A DNA stretch of 11,574 nt. Source: JABCPO02 sp963513115. GTDB taxonomy: Bacteria > Bacillota > Clostridia > TANB77 > CAG-508. Positions 1 through 6,280 of the stretch are shown piece after piece. The translations under genes were made by a program, and so were the position numbers. Where the stretch lies: the NCBI GenBank assembly GCA_963513115.1, contig CAUPPN010000021.1, positions 1-11,574 of the forward strand, written 5' to 3'. The notes beneath the pieces are model-generated. The model made no database searches and was not told the origin of the DNA. It was given only the letters and a program-made list of their open reading frames with translations. Positions within the stretch are counted from its first letter, which is position 1; each line of letters begins with the position of its first letter.

Positions 1-638
1 ACTTCTTCAATTTCGTTATCTTTACGTTCTTCTTCTTTGCTCAATTCCTCTGCAATAGCAAATTCTTTTTCAATTTTCTCTTGTCTTCTTTTAATATCTT
101 TTCTTATATCTTCTAATCTTAATTTCTTATTTTTCTTTTCATTATTATTTCTATTTTCTGTTTCTGAAATTATTTCTTTAAATTCATTTAATATTTGCTT
201 TTCATCTTTTTCTAGAATTTTAATTTTTCTTTCTTTACTTACTTTTCTATTTCTTTTTATATTTCCATTTTCTATTATTTTTTCATATATTTTTTCTAAT
301 TGCTTTTTCTTTTTTACTTTATCTCGTTCTGTTTTTGCAATTTCAATATAGTATTTAATTATTTCAGATATTATATTTTCTTTTTGTTCTTCACTTATTA
401 CATTTTCTAACGAAATAATTATTTCACTTAGTATGTATTGTATATCTGATTCTATAAAAATTGGTATATCAGCTATAATTTTTCTTGTTATTTCTTCGCC
501 ATTATTTTTATGTTCTTTTAATTTGGCAATATTATCTAATATATCTAATATTTTGGCATCAAATGAAAAGGTATTTTTTTCTACCTTATCATCTTGTATA
601 TTTAATTTGTCTATAATATCTTTCGTAAATTTTTCCAT
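1..638 (-). CDS. Partial hypothetical protein, highly charged, coiled-coil-like
   Basis: An open frame runs from an ATG at 638 to the left edge without a stop, so at least 212 residues are visible and the C-terminus is missing. The start follows the stop of the upstream small gene by 10 bp, so the two are probably co-transcribed. It has no signal peptide or membrane segment. Residues 1-100 are mixed and helix-prone. From about residue 105 onward the protein is dominated by Lys, Glu, Arg, Ile and Asn in heptad-like runs (for example KTERDKVKKKKQLEKIYEKI), suggesting a long coiled coil or charged helix. I do not recognise the family. It could be a cytoplasmic scaffold-like protein, but no function is claimed. 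The absence of in-frame stops over 638 bp of A+T-rich DNA and its place in a gene string support it being real. Confidence 0.75.
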   Translation of the reverse strand, partial: MEKFTKDIIDKLNIQDDKVEKNTFSFDAKILDILDNIAKLKEHKNNGEEITRKIIADIPIFIESDIQYILSEIIISLENVISEEQKENIISEIIKYYIEIAKTERDKVKKKKQLEKIYEKIIENGNIKRNRKVSKERKIKILEKDEKQILNEFKEIISETENRNNNEKKNKKLRLEDIRKDIKRRQEKIEKEFAIAEELSKEEERKDNEIEE

Positions 639-648
639 ATGTATTCCA

Positions 649-900
649 TTACTTATTCATATATTTATTATATATTGCCGCTAATATATTTTTTGTTTCT
701 TCTTTCATAGGTTGTTTTTTTAATTTTTTATATTCTAATTTGTAATCATAATTATCATCTTTATTTTCTAAAATTACTGACAGTATACTTCTTGGTATCT
801 TTTTAGTTAAATCATCATCTGTTGCTTTTAAAATTACATATACTTCTTGTAATACTTTTGGATCTATATTTTTAAATTCTTCTTTTTCATTATTCTTCAT
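649..900 (-). CDS. Small hypothetical protein (83 aa), cytoplasmic
   Basis: I place the start at the ATG at 900, not the in-frame ATG at 906. The only SD-like sequence (AAAAGG, 907-912) abuts the first ATG but lies 6 nt from the second. The protein is small, soluble and helical, with no membrane segment. Its recognisable pattern is a helix around VLQEVYVILKATDDD, then KIPRSI, then a NKDDNYDYKLEYKKL stretch, and a final helix ETKNILAAIYNKYMNK. I have a vague memory of small clostridial hypothetical proteins with this 'EVY-IL ... KIP ... ETK-iLA-iY-kY' layout and no assigned function. That is recollection, not a search. It lies between another small unknown gene and the charged coiled-coil-like gene, on the same strand, so it is probably in the same transcription unit. 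Confidence 0.72.
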   Translation of the reverse strand: MKNNEKEEFKNIDPKVLQEVYVILKATDDDLTKKIPRSILSVILENKDDNYDYKLEYKKLKKQPMKEETKNILAAIYNKYMNK

Positions 901-906
901 AAACAT

Positions 907-912
907 CCTTTT
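907..912 (-). promoter_or_regulatory. Ribosome binding site that decides the start at 900
   Basis: On the minus strand AAAAGG lies directly against the ATG at 906 but 6 nt from the ATG at 900. Normal SD spacing therefore favours the downstream ATG and an 83-residue product. Confidence 0.5.
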
Positions 913-960
913 ATTTGCTATTCGTTATTTGTTGTTTCTTATTTCTTATTATTATCTATT

Positions 961-1398
961 TTATCTGTTGTTATTTTTAATCATATATTGTTTTACTATA
1001 TTTTCAGCATTCTCAGCTATATTATAATATTTATATTTCTGATTTATATTATTATTTTTTTCATTTTCTAATATATCTTTTTTCAAAAATATATTTGCAT
1101 CTTCTCTTTCATATAATGTAATTAATCCATTTTTAGCAAGTGTAGCATAATATATTATTTCATCATCTACTATTATATGTTTTAGTAATATATTAGAAAA
1201 TTCTTTAATATCTTTAAGTGATATTATATCTATATCATATGCATAGCTTAATATTTTAGCTATTTCAATCATCTTTATTTTCTTTTGATCTTCATTACTT
1301 GTTTTTCCTAAAACAATCTCATTTAATTCTTGTATATTAGAAATATAATATGCATCTTCTCCTACAATATATATTAATTCAGAATTTTTAAATTCCAT
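961..1398 (-). CDS. Hypothetical protein (145 aa) following cvpA
   Basis: I do not recognise this protein. It is soluble, acidic to neutral and without signal peptide or membrane segments. The N-terminus (MEFKNSELIYIVGEDAYYIS) alternates hydrophobic and polar residues like a beta hairpin. Residues about 40-80 look helical. Residues 79-100 (DDEIIYYATLAKNGLITLYE) look like further strands. The end is Asn- and Lys-rich. The ATG at 1398 lies only 2 bp after the cvpA stop. Its likely SD (GGGG followed by TAAAT) lies inside the last codons of cvpA, so translation is probably coupled to cvpA. That tight junction is the best evidence that it is a real gene in the same operon. Function unknown; the context only suggests an envelope-linked unit. 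Confidence 0.78.
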   Translation of the reverse strand: MEFKNSELIYIVGEDAYYISNIQELNEIVLGKTSNEDQKKIKMIEIAKILSYAYDIDIISLKDIKEFSNILLKHIIVDDEIIYYATLAKNGLITLYEREDANIFLKKDILENEKNNNINQKYKYYNIAENAENIVKQYMIKNNNR

Positions 1399-1400
1399 AT

Positions 1401-2042
1401 TTACCCCATAATATTATCTATTATATTATTATTATATAATTCTCTTGTTACAACTGTACTTTGTATGTATTCTTTAGCTTTGTTATTTGGTATTACTGTT
1501 GCTGTTATTCTAATTAAATATAGTATTACAAATATTACTATTGCAGATTTAAGTACAGAAAGTGCTGCACCACCTATTCCATTTATACCATCTATTATTG
1601 GTATAGCATCTAGTATTCCTCCTATAAATTTATCTATGATAAATAGAATAAATTTAAGTAATAAGTATAGCGCTAGTGTAATTACGGCTCTAACTGATAT
1701 CATTGTAATTGCTTTAGCTGTATTTTCTCCTGCTTTATCTATTTGTTTTTTAAATATTTTTAATGAAAAAATACTATTATTATCTTTTTCACTATTTTCT
1801 TCTTGTTCTTCTTTTAGCAAAGTTTCTTTAATAGATTGCTCTAATTGTTTTGGTGAATCAAAATTTTTATATGCAACTTCAGATAATGGTTGTGATAATA
1901 ATATAGATATTGGAAGTATTATCAATATTGATGCTATTTCTATTATTGTGCCTAATACGCCTTTTTTAAAACCTCTAAATCCACTATATATAACATATCC
2001 TATTAATATTATATCTATTATTATTGGTATAAACTTATCCAT
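1401..2042 (-). CDS. cvpA: CvpA family integral membrane protein
   Basis: A 213-residue protein of the CvpA/colicin V production family, in the cytoplasmic membrane. The N-terminal signature GFRGFKKGVLGTI (21-33) follows a first membrane segment at about 5-20, with a second at about 30-50. A charged, Glu/Lys-rich soluble loop of about 60 residues (52-112) follows. Two more hydrophobic stretches lie at about 115-137 and 155-183, with the family's Asn-Gly-Gly turn (IDGINGIGGAAL, 150-161) before the last segment. Length and layout fit the family, although the middle loop is longer than in short members. The start at 2042 is supported by AGGAG five bases upstream. Family members have been linked to colicin V export and envelope stress, but the molecular role is unsettled. 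Here it follows a DUF5711-like membrane-anchored protein and overlaps the ribosome binding site of the next small gene. Confidence 0.88.
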   Translation of the reverse strand: MDKFIPIIIDIILIGYVIYSGFRGFKKGVLGTIIEIASILIILPISILLSQPLSEVAYKNFDSPKQLEQSIKETLLKEEQEENSEKDNNSIFSLKIFKKQIDKAGENTAKAITMISVRAVITLALYLLLKFILFIIDKFIGGILDAIPIIDGINGIGGAALSVLKSAIVIFVILYLIRITATVIPNNKAKEYIQSTVVTRELYNNNIIDNIMG

Positions 2043-2142
2043 TTTTTCTCCTATTCTTTATCTATTTATTTTTTCTTTTATTTTCTATTTTCTGTCTTTG
2101 AACTGCCACACAAAGCCCGTACTTTTTTACTTATAGTTTTTT

Positions 2143-2163
2143 ATTATAATTTCAAATTATAAT
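2143..2163. repeat. Perfect 21-bp A+T palindrome at the end of the DUF5711-like gene
   Basis: The sequence ATTATAATTT-C-AAATTATAAT is a perfect 10+1+10 dyad spanning the stop codon at 2157-2159. On the minus strand it is followed by A residues, not T residues, so it is not a standard intrinsic terminator for the upstream gene. It could be a weak 3' hairpin or a DNA-binding dyad. Chance is also plausible at this base composition. Confidence 0.4.
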
Positions 2164-3341
2164 TCCAATATTTCTAGCTTATCTTGATAAATTATAGCTA
2201 CCATCTTGTCTGACAATTTAAAATCTTTTATTTCCTTTGTTGCAACATATTTTTTCTTATACCAGTGTGATGAAGTATATATTTTAATTTCTTTTCCATC
2301 ATTTATTCCGATATATCCATCAGATATTACTACATTTCTAGGTGGGGCTTCTCCAATTAAACTAATTGATGCTTCTTTTCCACCTTCTGTTAAGTTTATT
2401 AGATTATATTTATTTGCAAATATTCCTGAATTTTCTTTTTTAATTATTGCTATTCCACTTCTATTTTCTATATCTACATATTCAACATTTCCTTCAAGCT
2501 TATATATTTCTCTTGTATTATTATTATTTTCAAGTGAAATATTATATATACTATCAGAATATTGTGCTATCAAATCTCTATTTTCCTTGAATTTTATATT
2601 TACAATCAACTTATTTATCATAAACTCATTTACTATTGCATTTTTTGGATCTGTTTTTGCTTTTGGTATTGATATTATTTTAACATTAGAATTTGCAATA
2701 GTTTTAGAATAGTCTATTTCTGCTATAGCCAAAAAATTATTGTCTCTTGATATATCTGTATCTATTGTATATCCTTGTGATATATATGTTTTAAATATTT
2801 GTTTTCCGCTTTTATCAAATACTATAACAACAGACTTATATATACTATCTTTTGTTACTACAGACACATATCCTTCAGAGTTTACGCTAATACTTAAAAC
2901 TGGCATTTCTAGCTTTCTTTCCCATTTAGCAGTTTCATCTTCATAAAGATATATTGAAGTACTTTCTCTATCTCCTAGGGCTAAATATTTTCCACTCACT
3001 TTATATAACGGAGTACCTACTGAAACTTTATCTTTTTTCTTTTCTTGTCCTTTTCTATCATATATACTCATTTCACCATTTCTAAGTAGGTATATATTGT
3101 TATCAGAAACTATTACTCTTGATGGATTTATAGATGAAACATATATTTTTTTAGTATCTATATCTTGAACTTCTTTTTTTAATATATTTCTATCAATGTA
3201 TTTTCTAAAGTTTTCATTCGAAATATATAATGATGTAATAATAGCAAATATAATTATTACAGCTATTATAATAACATTTTTACTTTTAATTTTATTTTTA
3301 TTTCCAATCATATTTTGTTCATTTTTAATAAAATTGTCCAC
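2157..3341 (-). CDS. DUF5711-like membrane-anchored beta-propeller-type protein
   Basis: I choose the GTG at 3341, giving 394 residues. GAGGAAAG lies just upstream (3346-3353). The longer frame back to 3545 would overlap the end of rpsI and cross the terminator of that operon. The next ATG (3311) has no good SD. In the chosen protein, basic residues (NKNKIKSK) precede one membrane helix at about residues 22-41, predicting a cytoplasmic N-terminus and an outside domain of about 350 residues. That domain is rich in short beta strands with repeats such as VIVFDKSGKQIFKTYI, DISRDNNFLAIAEI and SGKYLALGDRE. These resemble WD40/PQQ-like propeller blades and the DUF5711 family of clostridia. There is no catalytic signature. 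It is probably a sensor, scaffold or binding protein at the outer face of the membrane. It leads the transcription unit containing cvpA. Confidence 0.8.
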   Translation of the reverse strand: MDNFIKNEQNMIGNKNKIKSKNVIIIAVIIIFAIITSLYISNENFRKYIDRNILKKEVQDIDTKKIYVSSINPSRVIVSDNNIYLLRNGEMSIYDRKGQEKKKDKVSVGTPLYKVSGKYLALGDRESTSIYLYEDETAKWERKLEMPVLSISVNSEGYVSVVTKDSIYKSVVIVFDKSGKQIFKTYISQGYTIDTDISRDNNFLAIAEIDYSKTIANSNVKIISIPKAKTDPKNAIVNEFMINKLIVNIKFKENRDLIAQYSDSIYNISLENNNNTREIYKLEGNVEYVDIENRSGIAIIKKENSGIFANKYNLINLTEGGKEASISLIGEAPPRNVVISDGYIGINDGKEIKIYTSSHWYKKKYVATKEIKDFKLSDKMVAIIYQDKLEILEL

Positions 3342-3345
3342 TAAT

Positions 3346-3353
3346 CTTTCCTC
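3346..3353 (-). promoter_or_regulatory. Ribosome binding site fixing the GTG start at 3341
   Basis: On the minus strand GAGGAAAG ends 4 nt before GTG, so the GAGG core is 8 nt away. No comparable SD precedes the ATG codons at 3545 or 3311. Confidence 0.7.
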
Positions 3354-3401
3354 ATTTACATATTTATACACAATAATGAAAAATATACTAGCAATATTTT
3401 T

Positions 3402-3430
3402 GTTATAAAGTATAAAAAATATAAAGTAAA
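3402..3430 (-). promoter_or_regulatory. Candidate sigma-A promoter for the DUF5711-cvpA unit
   Basis: Minus-strand TTTACT (3425-3430, 4 of 6 to consensus), a 17-bp spacer, and TATAAC (3402-3407, 5 of 6). It lies just downstream of the rpsI terminator and about 60 bp before the GTG start at 3341. That is where a promoter for a separate unit would be expected. A+T-rich DNA gives many weak matches, so this rests largely on position. Confidence 0.5.
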
Positions 3431-3433
3431 GCC

Positions 3434-3468
3434 AAATAAAAAAAGACACTAGATTTTCTAGTATCTTT
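3434..3468 (-). terminator. Intrinsic terminator of the ylxM-ffh-...-rpsI operon
   Basis: On the minus strand an 11-bp stem (AAAGATACTAG paired with CTAGTGTCTTT, one T-G wobble) closes a 5-nt AAAAT loop. A run of seven T follows. It starts about 30 bp after the rpsI stop codon. This is a textbook Rho-independent terminator and separates the ribosomal protein operon from the DUF5711-like gene. Confidence 0.9.
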
Positions 3469-3498
3469 AAAATTATATTTTTTATATATTTGTATCCA

Positions 3499-3894
3499 CT
3501 ATCTCTTACTGAATTGTGGAGCTTTTCTAGCTTTCTTAAGACCATATTTCTTTCTTTCTTTCATTCTTGGATCTCTTGTTAAGAATCCGTGTGCCTTAAG
3601 TTCTTTTCTATTATCTTCATCAGCTTTAATTAATGCTCTTGATATTCCATGTCTTATAGCTTCTGCTTGTCCTGATAGACCACCACCGTTTACATTAACT
3701 AATACATCATATTTATCTTCTTTATTTAATACTGCAAATGGTTGTCTAATTATAGTTTTGCTATTTTCATTTTTGAAATATTCATTAATATCTTTTCCAT
3801 TAACAACTATTTTTCCATCACCTGCTAAAAGTCTAACTCTTGCAACTGATTTTTTTCTTCTTCCTGTTCCTAAAAATACACCTTTTTCTGCCAT
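3499..3894 (-). CDS. rpsI: 30S ribosomal protein S9
   Basis: A 131-residue protein with the full S9 pattern: GTGRRKKSVARVRL near residues 10-23, the VNGGGLSGQAEAIRHGISRAL stretch in the middle, and the basic tail ending KKARKAPQFSKR. In other bacteria that tail reaches the ribosomal P site and contacts tRNA. Length is normal. The ATG overlaps the rplM stop in a TAATG and has GGAGG seven bases upstream, so translation is coupled to L13, the usual partner of S9. It is the last gene of the long operon; the terminator follows directly. Oddly, the rplM-rpsI pair sits behind rplS and not behind truA in the main ribosomal cluster, as it does in Bacillus. Confidence 0.98.
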   Translation of the reverse strand: MAEKGVFLGTGRRKKSVARVRLLAGDGKIVVNGKDINEYFKNENSKTIIRQPFAVLNKEDKYDVLVNVNGGGLSGQAEAIRHGISRALIKADEDNRKELKAHGFLTRDPRMKERKKYGLKKARKAPQFSKR

Positions 3895-4328
3895 TACTTA
3901 ACCTCCCATATTTCTGGTTTTTGAGCTGTTTGCTCATGTTTATCATCTGCATATACTCTTAATTTTTTAAGTTGTGCATCTCCTAATTTTGTATGTGGTA
4001 ACATACCCTTTACTGCACGATACATTGCTTGTTCTGGTTTTTCTTGCATCATTCTTCTTGCAGGTGTTTCTTTTAGTCCTCCAATATATCCAGAATGTTT
4101 TCTATACATTTTTTGATCTAATTTTTTTCCTGTAAGTACTGCGTCTTTACAATTTATTATTATTACAAAATCACCAGTATCTATATTTGTTGTGAAATCT
4201 GGTCTATGTTTTCCTCTTAATAATTTAGCTGCTTCTGTTGCTGTTCTTCCTAATGATTTACCAGCTGCATCAATTATATACCATTTTTTCTCTATTTTAC
4301 CTACTTGTGGAGTGTATGTTTTATCCAT
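3894..4328 (-). CDS. rplM: 50S ribosomal protein L13
   Basis: A 144-residue L13, an early-assembling 50S protein that binds 23S rRNA. It shows WYIIDAAGKSLGRTATEAAKLLRGKH (17-42), the GDFVIIINCKDAVLTGKKLDQKMYRKHSGYIGG core, and the MLPHTKLGDAQLKKLRVYAD segment near the C-terminus. Length is typical. Its ATG overlaps the rplS stop as TAATG and AGGAG lies just upstream. It in turn overlaps rpsI by TAATG. The three ribosomal genes are therefore one tightly coupled translational block, which implies balanced synthesis of L19, L13 and S9. Confidence 0.98.
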   Translation of the reverse strand: MDKTYTPQVGKIEKKWYIIDAAGKSLGRTATEAAKLLRGKHRPDFTTNIDTGDFVIIINCKDAVLTGKKLDQKMYRKHSGYIGGLKETPARRMMQEKPEQAMYRAVKGMLPHTKLGDAQLKKLRVYADDKHEQTAQKPEIWEVK

Positions 4329-4879
4329 TATTCTTCTCCTTTCTTTTCAGCTTTTTCTTCTTTTTTAGTTTCTTTTTCTTCTACTTTTTCTTCTTTGTTT
4401 TCTACTTTTTCTTCTGCTTTAACATCTGTTTCTTCTACTTCAACTTCTTCTGTAGCAAGTTCTGTCATTTCTTCTGCTTCAGTTTCTGGTACTAATACAT
4501 ACTTTTTAACTTCAACTTCTTCGTCTTTTATTCTTGCTCCTACTTGTTCTTTAGTTTTAGCTTTTTTACCTACTCTATCTCTTAAGTAGTTTAATTTTGC
4601 TCTTCTAGCTTTTCCTACTCTTACTAATTCTATTTTTTCTACATTTGGAGAATGTATTAAGAAAGTTTTTTCTACTCCAACTCCATATGATATTCTTCTT
4701 ACTGTAAATGTTTGGTTTACACCACCATTTTGTATTTTAATTATTGTTCCTTCAAATACTTGGATTCTTGATTTATTTCCTTCTTTAATCCTAGCATGAA
4801 CTCTAACTGTATTACCTACTTTAATCTTAGGAACTGTGTTTTTCATTTGTTCACTTTCGATTGCTTTAATAATGTCCAT
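4328..4879 (-). CDS. rplS: 50S ribosomal protein L19 with long Lys/Glu-rich tail
   Basis: L19 sits at the 30S-50S interface and binds 23S rRNA. Residues 1-110 are a normal L19: DIIKAIESEQMKN at the start, VHARIKEGNKSRIQVFEGTI, FTVRRISYGVGVEKTF, and KARRAKLNYLRDRVGKKAK at the usual end. Most L19 proteins stop near residue 115, but this one goes on to 183. The extra part has a transition segment (111-140), then a low-complexity run of Glu, Lys and Val that looks disordered. The stop overlaps the rplM start as TAATG, so the tail is in frame with the operon design and is not a read-through artefact. The ATG at 4879 has AAGGAGG eight bases upstream. The 94-bp spacer before it is the largest gap in the operon. 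I see no clear L19-leader hairpin there. Confidence 0.96.
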   Translation of the reverse strand: MDIIKAIESEQMKNTVPKIKVGNTVRVHARIKEGNKSRIQVFEGTIIKIQNGGVNQTFTVRRISYGVGVEKTFLIHSPNVEKIELVRVGKARRAKLNYLRDRVGKKAKTKEQVGARIKDEEVEVKKYVLVPETEAEEMTELATEEVEVEETDVKAEEKVENKEEKVEEKETKKEEKAEKKGEE

Positions 4880-4973
4880 TAAAATGGCCTCCTTCTTTAT
4901 ATTTTTTTAATTTAATTTATTTTATTATTTTTTCTTTATTCTTCATTTTTTATTCTATTTGTTATTTCAGTTA
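4880..4973 (-). other. A-rich, purine-biased spacer between trmD and rplS
   Basis: This 94-bp gap contains the rplS SD at its end. Otherwise the minus strand is an A-rich run of AAT, GAA and AAATA words with almost no C. I find no stable hairpin, no convincing -35 element and no open frame. The L19 leader RNA known upstream of rplS in other Firmicutes is not recognisable by eye. Confidence 0.5.
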
Positions 4974-5720
4974 TTATTTATTTTCTTCTTGTTTTAGTTT
5001 TTCTAAATATTTCTTATCTTCTATACTTAAATTATTATTTTTCTCTGCTTTTTTTAATAATTCTGGTCTTTTTTCATAAGTAATTTTTAAAGACTCTTTT
5101 CTTCTGTAATCTTCTATTTTTTTATGATTACCCTCGAGTAAAACTTGTGGAACTTTTCTTCCTCTAAAGTTTTCTGGTCTAGTATATTGTGGATATTCTA
5201 ATATATTATTAGTTAAACTCTCATCTGCAAGTGAATCTTTAGAAATCACTCCTTCAATATATCTAGAAACACTATCTATAACTATCATTGCTGGTAATTC
5301 ACCGCCTGTAAGTACATAGTCACCTACTGATATTTCTTCATCTACTATTTCGTCTATTGCTCTTTGGTCAACCCCTTCATAGTGTCCACATAGTAGTATT
5401 AAATTTTCTTCTTTAGAAAGCTCAATTACTTTTTCTTGTGTAAGAACTTTCCCCTTAGGACTTAAATATATTGTTTTTGCATTTTTTCGTATATTTTCAT
5501 CAATACTTTCATAAGCTGAGATAATAGGCTCTGGTGTCATTACCATTCCTGCTCCTCCTCCATATGGTGGAAGATCAACTTTTTTATGCTTGTTTGTACT
5601 AAAATCTCTAATATCAATAATCTCAGTATCTATTATATTATTATCTTTAGCTCTTTTTAATATACTATTATCTAAAATATCAAACATTTCTTTAAATATG
5701 GTAAGTATCACATATTTCAT
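4974..5720 (-). CDS. trmD: tRNA (guanine-N1)-methyltransferase
   Basis: TrmD uses S-adenosylmethionine to make m1G37 next to the anticodon in tRNAs reading CNN and some GGG-type codons, which prevents +1 frameshifts. The 248-residue length is normal. The SPOUT trefoil-knot motifs are all present: TIYLSPKG (83-90), LLCGHYEGVDQR (109-120) and SVGDYVLTGGELPAMIVIDS (131-150). EYPQYTRPENF (175-185) and the YRRKESLKITYEKRPELL C-terminal domain follow. The G37-binding linker reads SLADESL (163-169). Aligned from YTRP backwards, Glu167 takes the place of the general-base Asp of the Haemophilus enzyme (Asp169). I believe Glu occurs there in some clostridia, but cannot check. The start overlaps the rimM stop by ATGA, so translation is coupled. 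Confidence 0.97.
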   Translation of the reverse strand: MKYVILTIFKEMFDILDNSILKRAKDNNIIDTEIIDIRDFSTNKHKKVDLPPYGGGAGMVMTPEPIISAYESIDENIRKNAKTIYLSPKGKVLTQEKVIELSKEENLILLCGHYEGVDQRAIDEIVDEEISVGDYVLTGGELPAMIVIDSVSRYIEGVISKDSLADESLTNNILEYPQYTRPENFRGRKVPQVLLEGNHKKIEDYRRKESLKITYEKRPELLKKAEKNNNLSIEDKKYLEKLKQEENK

Positions 5721-6280
5721 AGATCAAATACCTCTCTTAATTTTGATATATCTGTATCTATTCTACCTTCATCAATATTAACATTTTTAATATATTCTTT
5801 AGTATATGGTATACTAATTTCCCTATTTAAACCATTTAACTTAACAGTTATATTGTAATGGTCTGATATCTCTATTGCATCGACAACTTTACCTAGTAAT
5901 ACATTTTTTTCATCATATACGTTTGCTGCTATAATATCTATTATATAATGTCCTTCACCTTTTGAAAGCTTTGGCATTTCTTCTCTTAATATGTATATCT
6001 CTTTGTTTGAAAGTATTCTACTACTATCTACATCAATAATTTTTATACCATTATATTTAATGCTAGAAATTATTATATCATCTTTAATACTTTTAATTTC
6101 CAATTCAATTTTCTGATATAATCCTTTATCCTTGATATACATGTTTTTGTATTTAGTAATGTCATCACTATATGATTTTATTTTTATATCACCATTTAAT
6201 CCATGTGTTGTAATTATTTTAGCAATAACCAAATATTTATTATCTTCACTATTATTAGTTATTATCTGCATCTTTTTCAT
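5717..6280 (-). CDS. rimM: 16S rRNA processing/30S maturation factor RimM
   Basis: RimM binds free 30S subunits through S19 and helps late maturation of the 30S head. The N-terminal RimM domain carries VIAKIITTHGLNGDIKIKSYSDD (18-40), matching the usual GKI-x-x-THG-x-x-G-E-V pattern. The C-terminal PRC-barrel domain starts near GHYIIDIIAANVYDE (110-124) and includes ISIPYTKEYIKNVN and DEGRI near the end. The 187-residue length is slightly long. The ATG at 6280 overlaps khpA by 26 bp and has no clear SD. An in-frame ATG (6271) or TTG (6232) would remove part or all of the overlap. A TTG start would give an N-terminus beginning just before VIAKI, closer to other RimM proteins. The stop overlaps trmD in ATGA. 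Identity is firm; the exact start is not. Confidence 0.92.
   Translation of the reverse strand: MKKMQIITNNSEDNKYLVIAKIITTHGLNGDIKIKSYSDDITKYKNMYIKDKGLYQKIELEIKSIKDDIIISSIKYNGIKIIDVDSSRILSNKEIYILREEMPKLSKGEGHYIIDIIAANVYDEKNVLLGKVVDAIEISDHYNITVKLNGLNREISIPYTKEYIKNVNIDEGRIDTDISKLREVFDL

Noticed and set aside
37..684. Plus-strand hydrophobic frames at the left edge
   Set aside because: They lie opposite an uninterrupted minus-strand frame that fits the operon direction and spacing; the hydrophobicity is a by-product of complementing Lys/Glu/Asn codons.
1465..2136. Plus-strand open frame of 223 codons opposite cvpA
   Set aside because: It is antisense to a clear CvpA protein, rich in Ile/Ser as expected from mirrored A+T-rich codons, and has no recognisable domain.
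2143..2163. A+T palindrome as an intrinsic terminator for the DUF5711-like gene
   Set aside because: The stem has no G-C pairs except at the loop and is followed by A residues on the minus strand.
2206..2946. Plus-strand open frames opposite the DUF5711-like gene
   Set aside because: They are shadows of a long minus-strand gene; composition is Phe/Ser/Ile-rich and neither has a good SD.
4238..4589. Plus-strand Phe- and Ser-rich frames opposite the L19 tail
   Set aside because: They are the mirror of the Lys/Glu-rich repeat codons of rplS, not genes.
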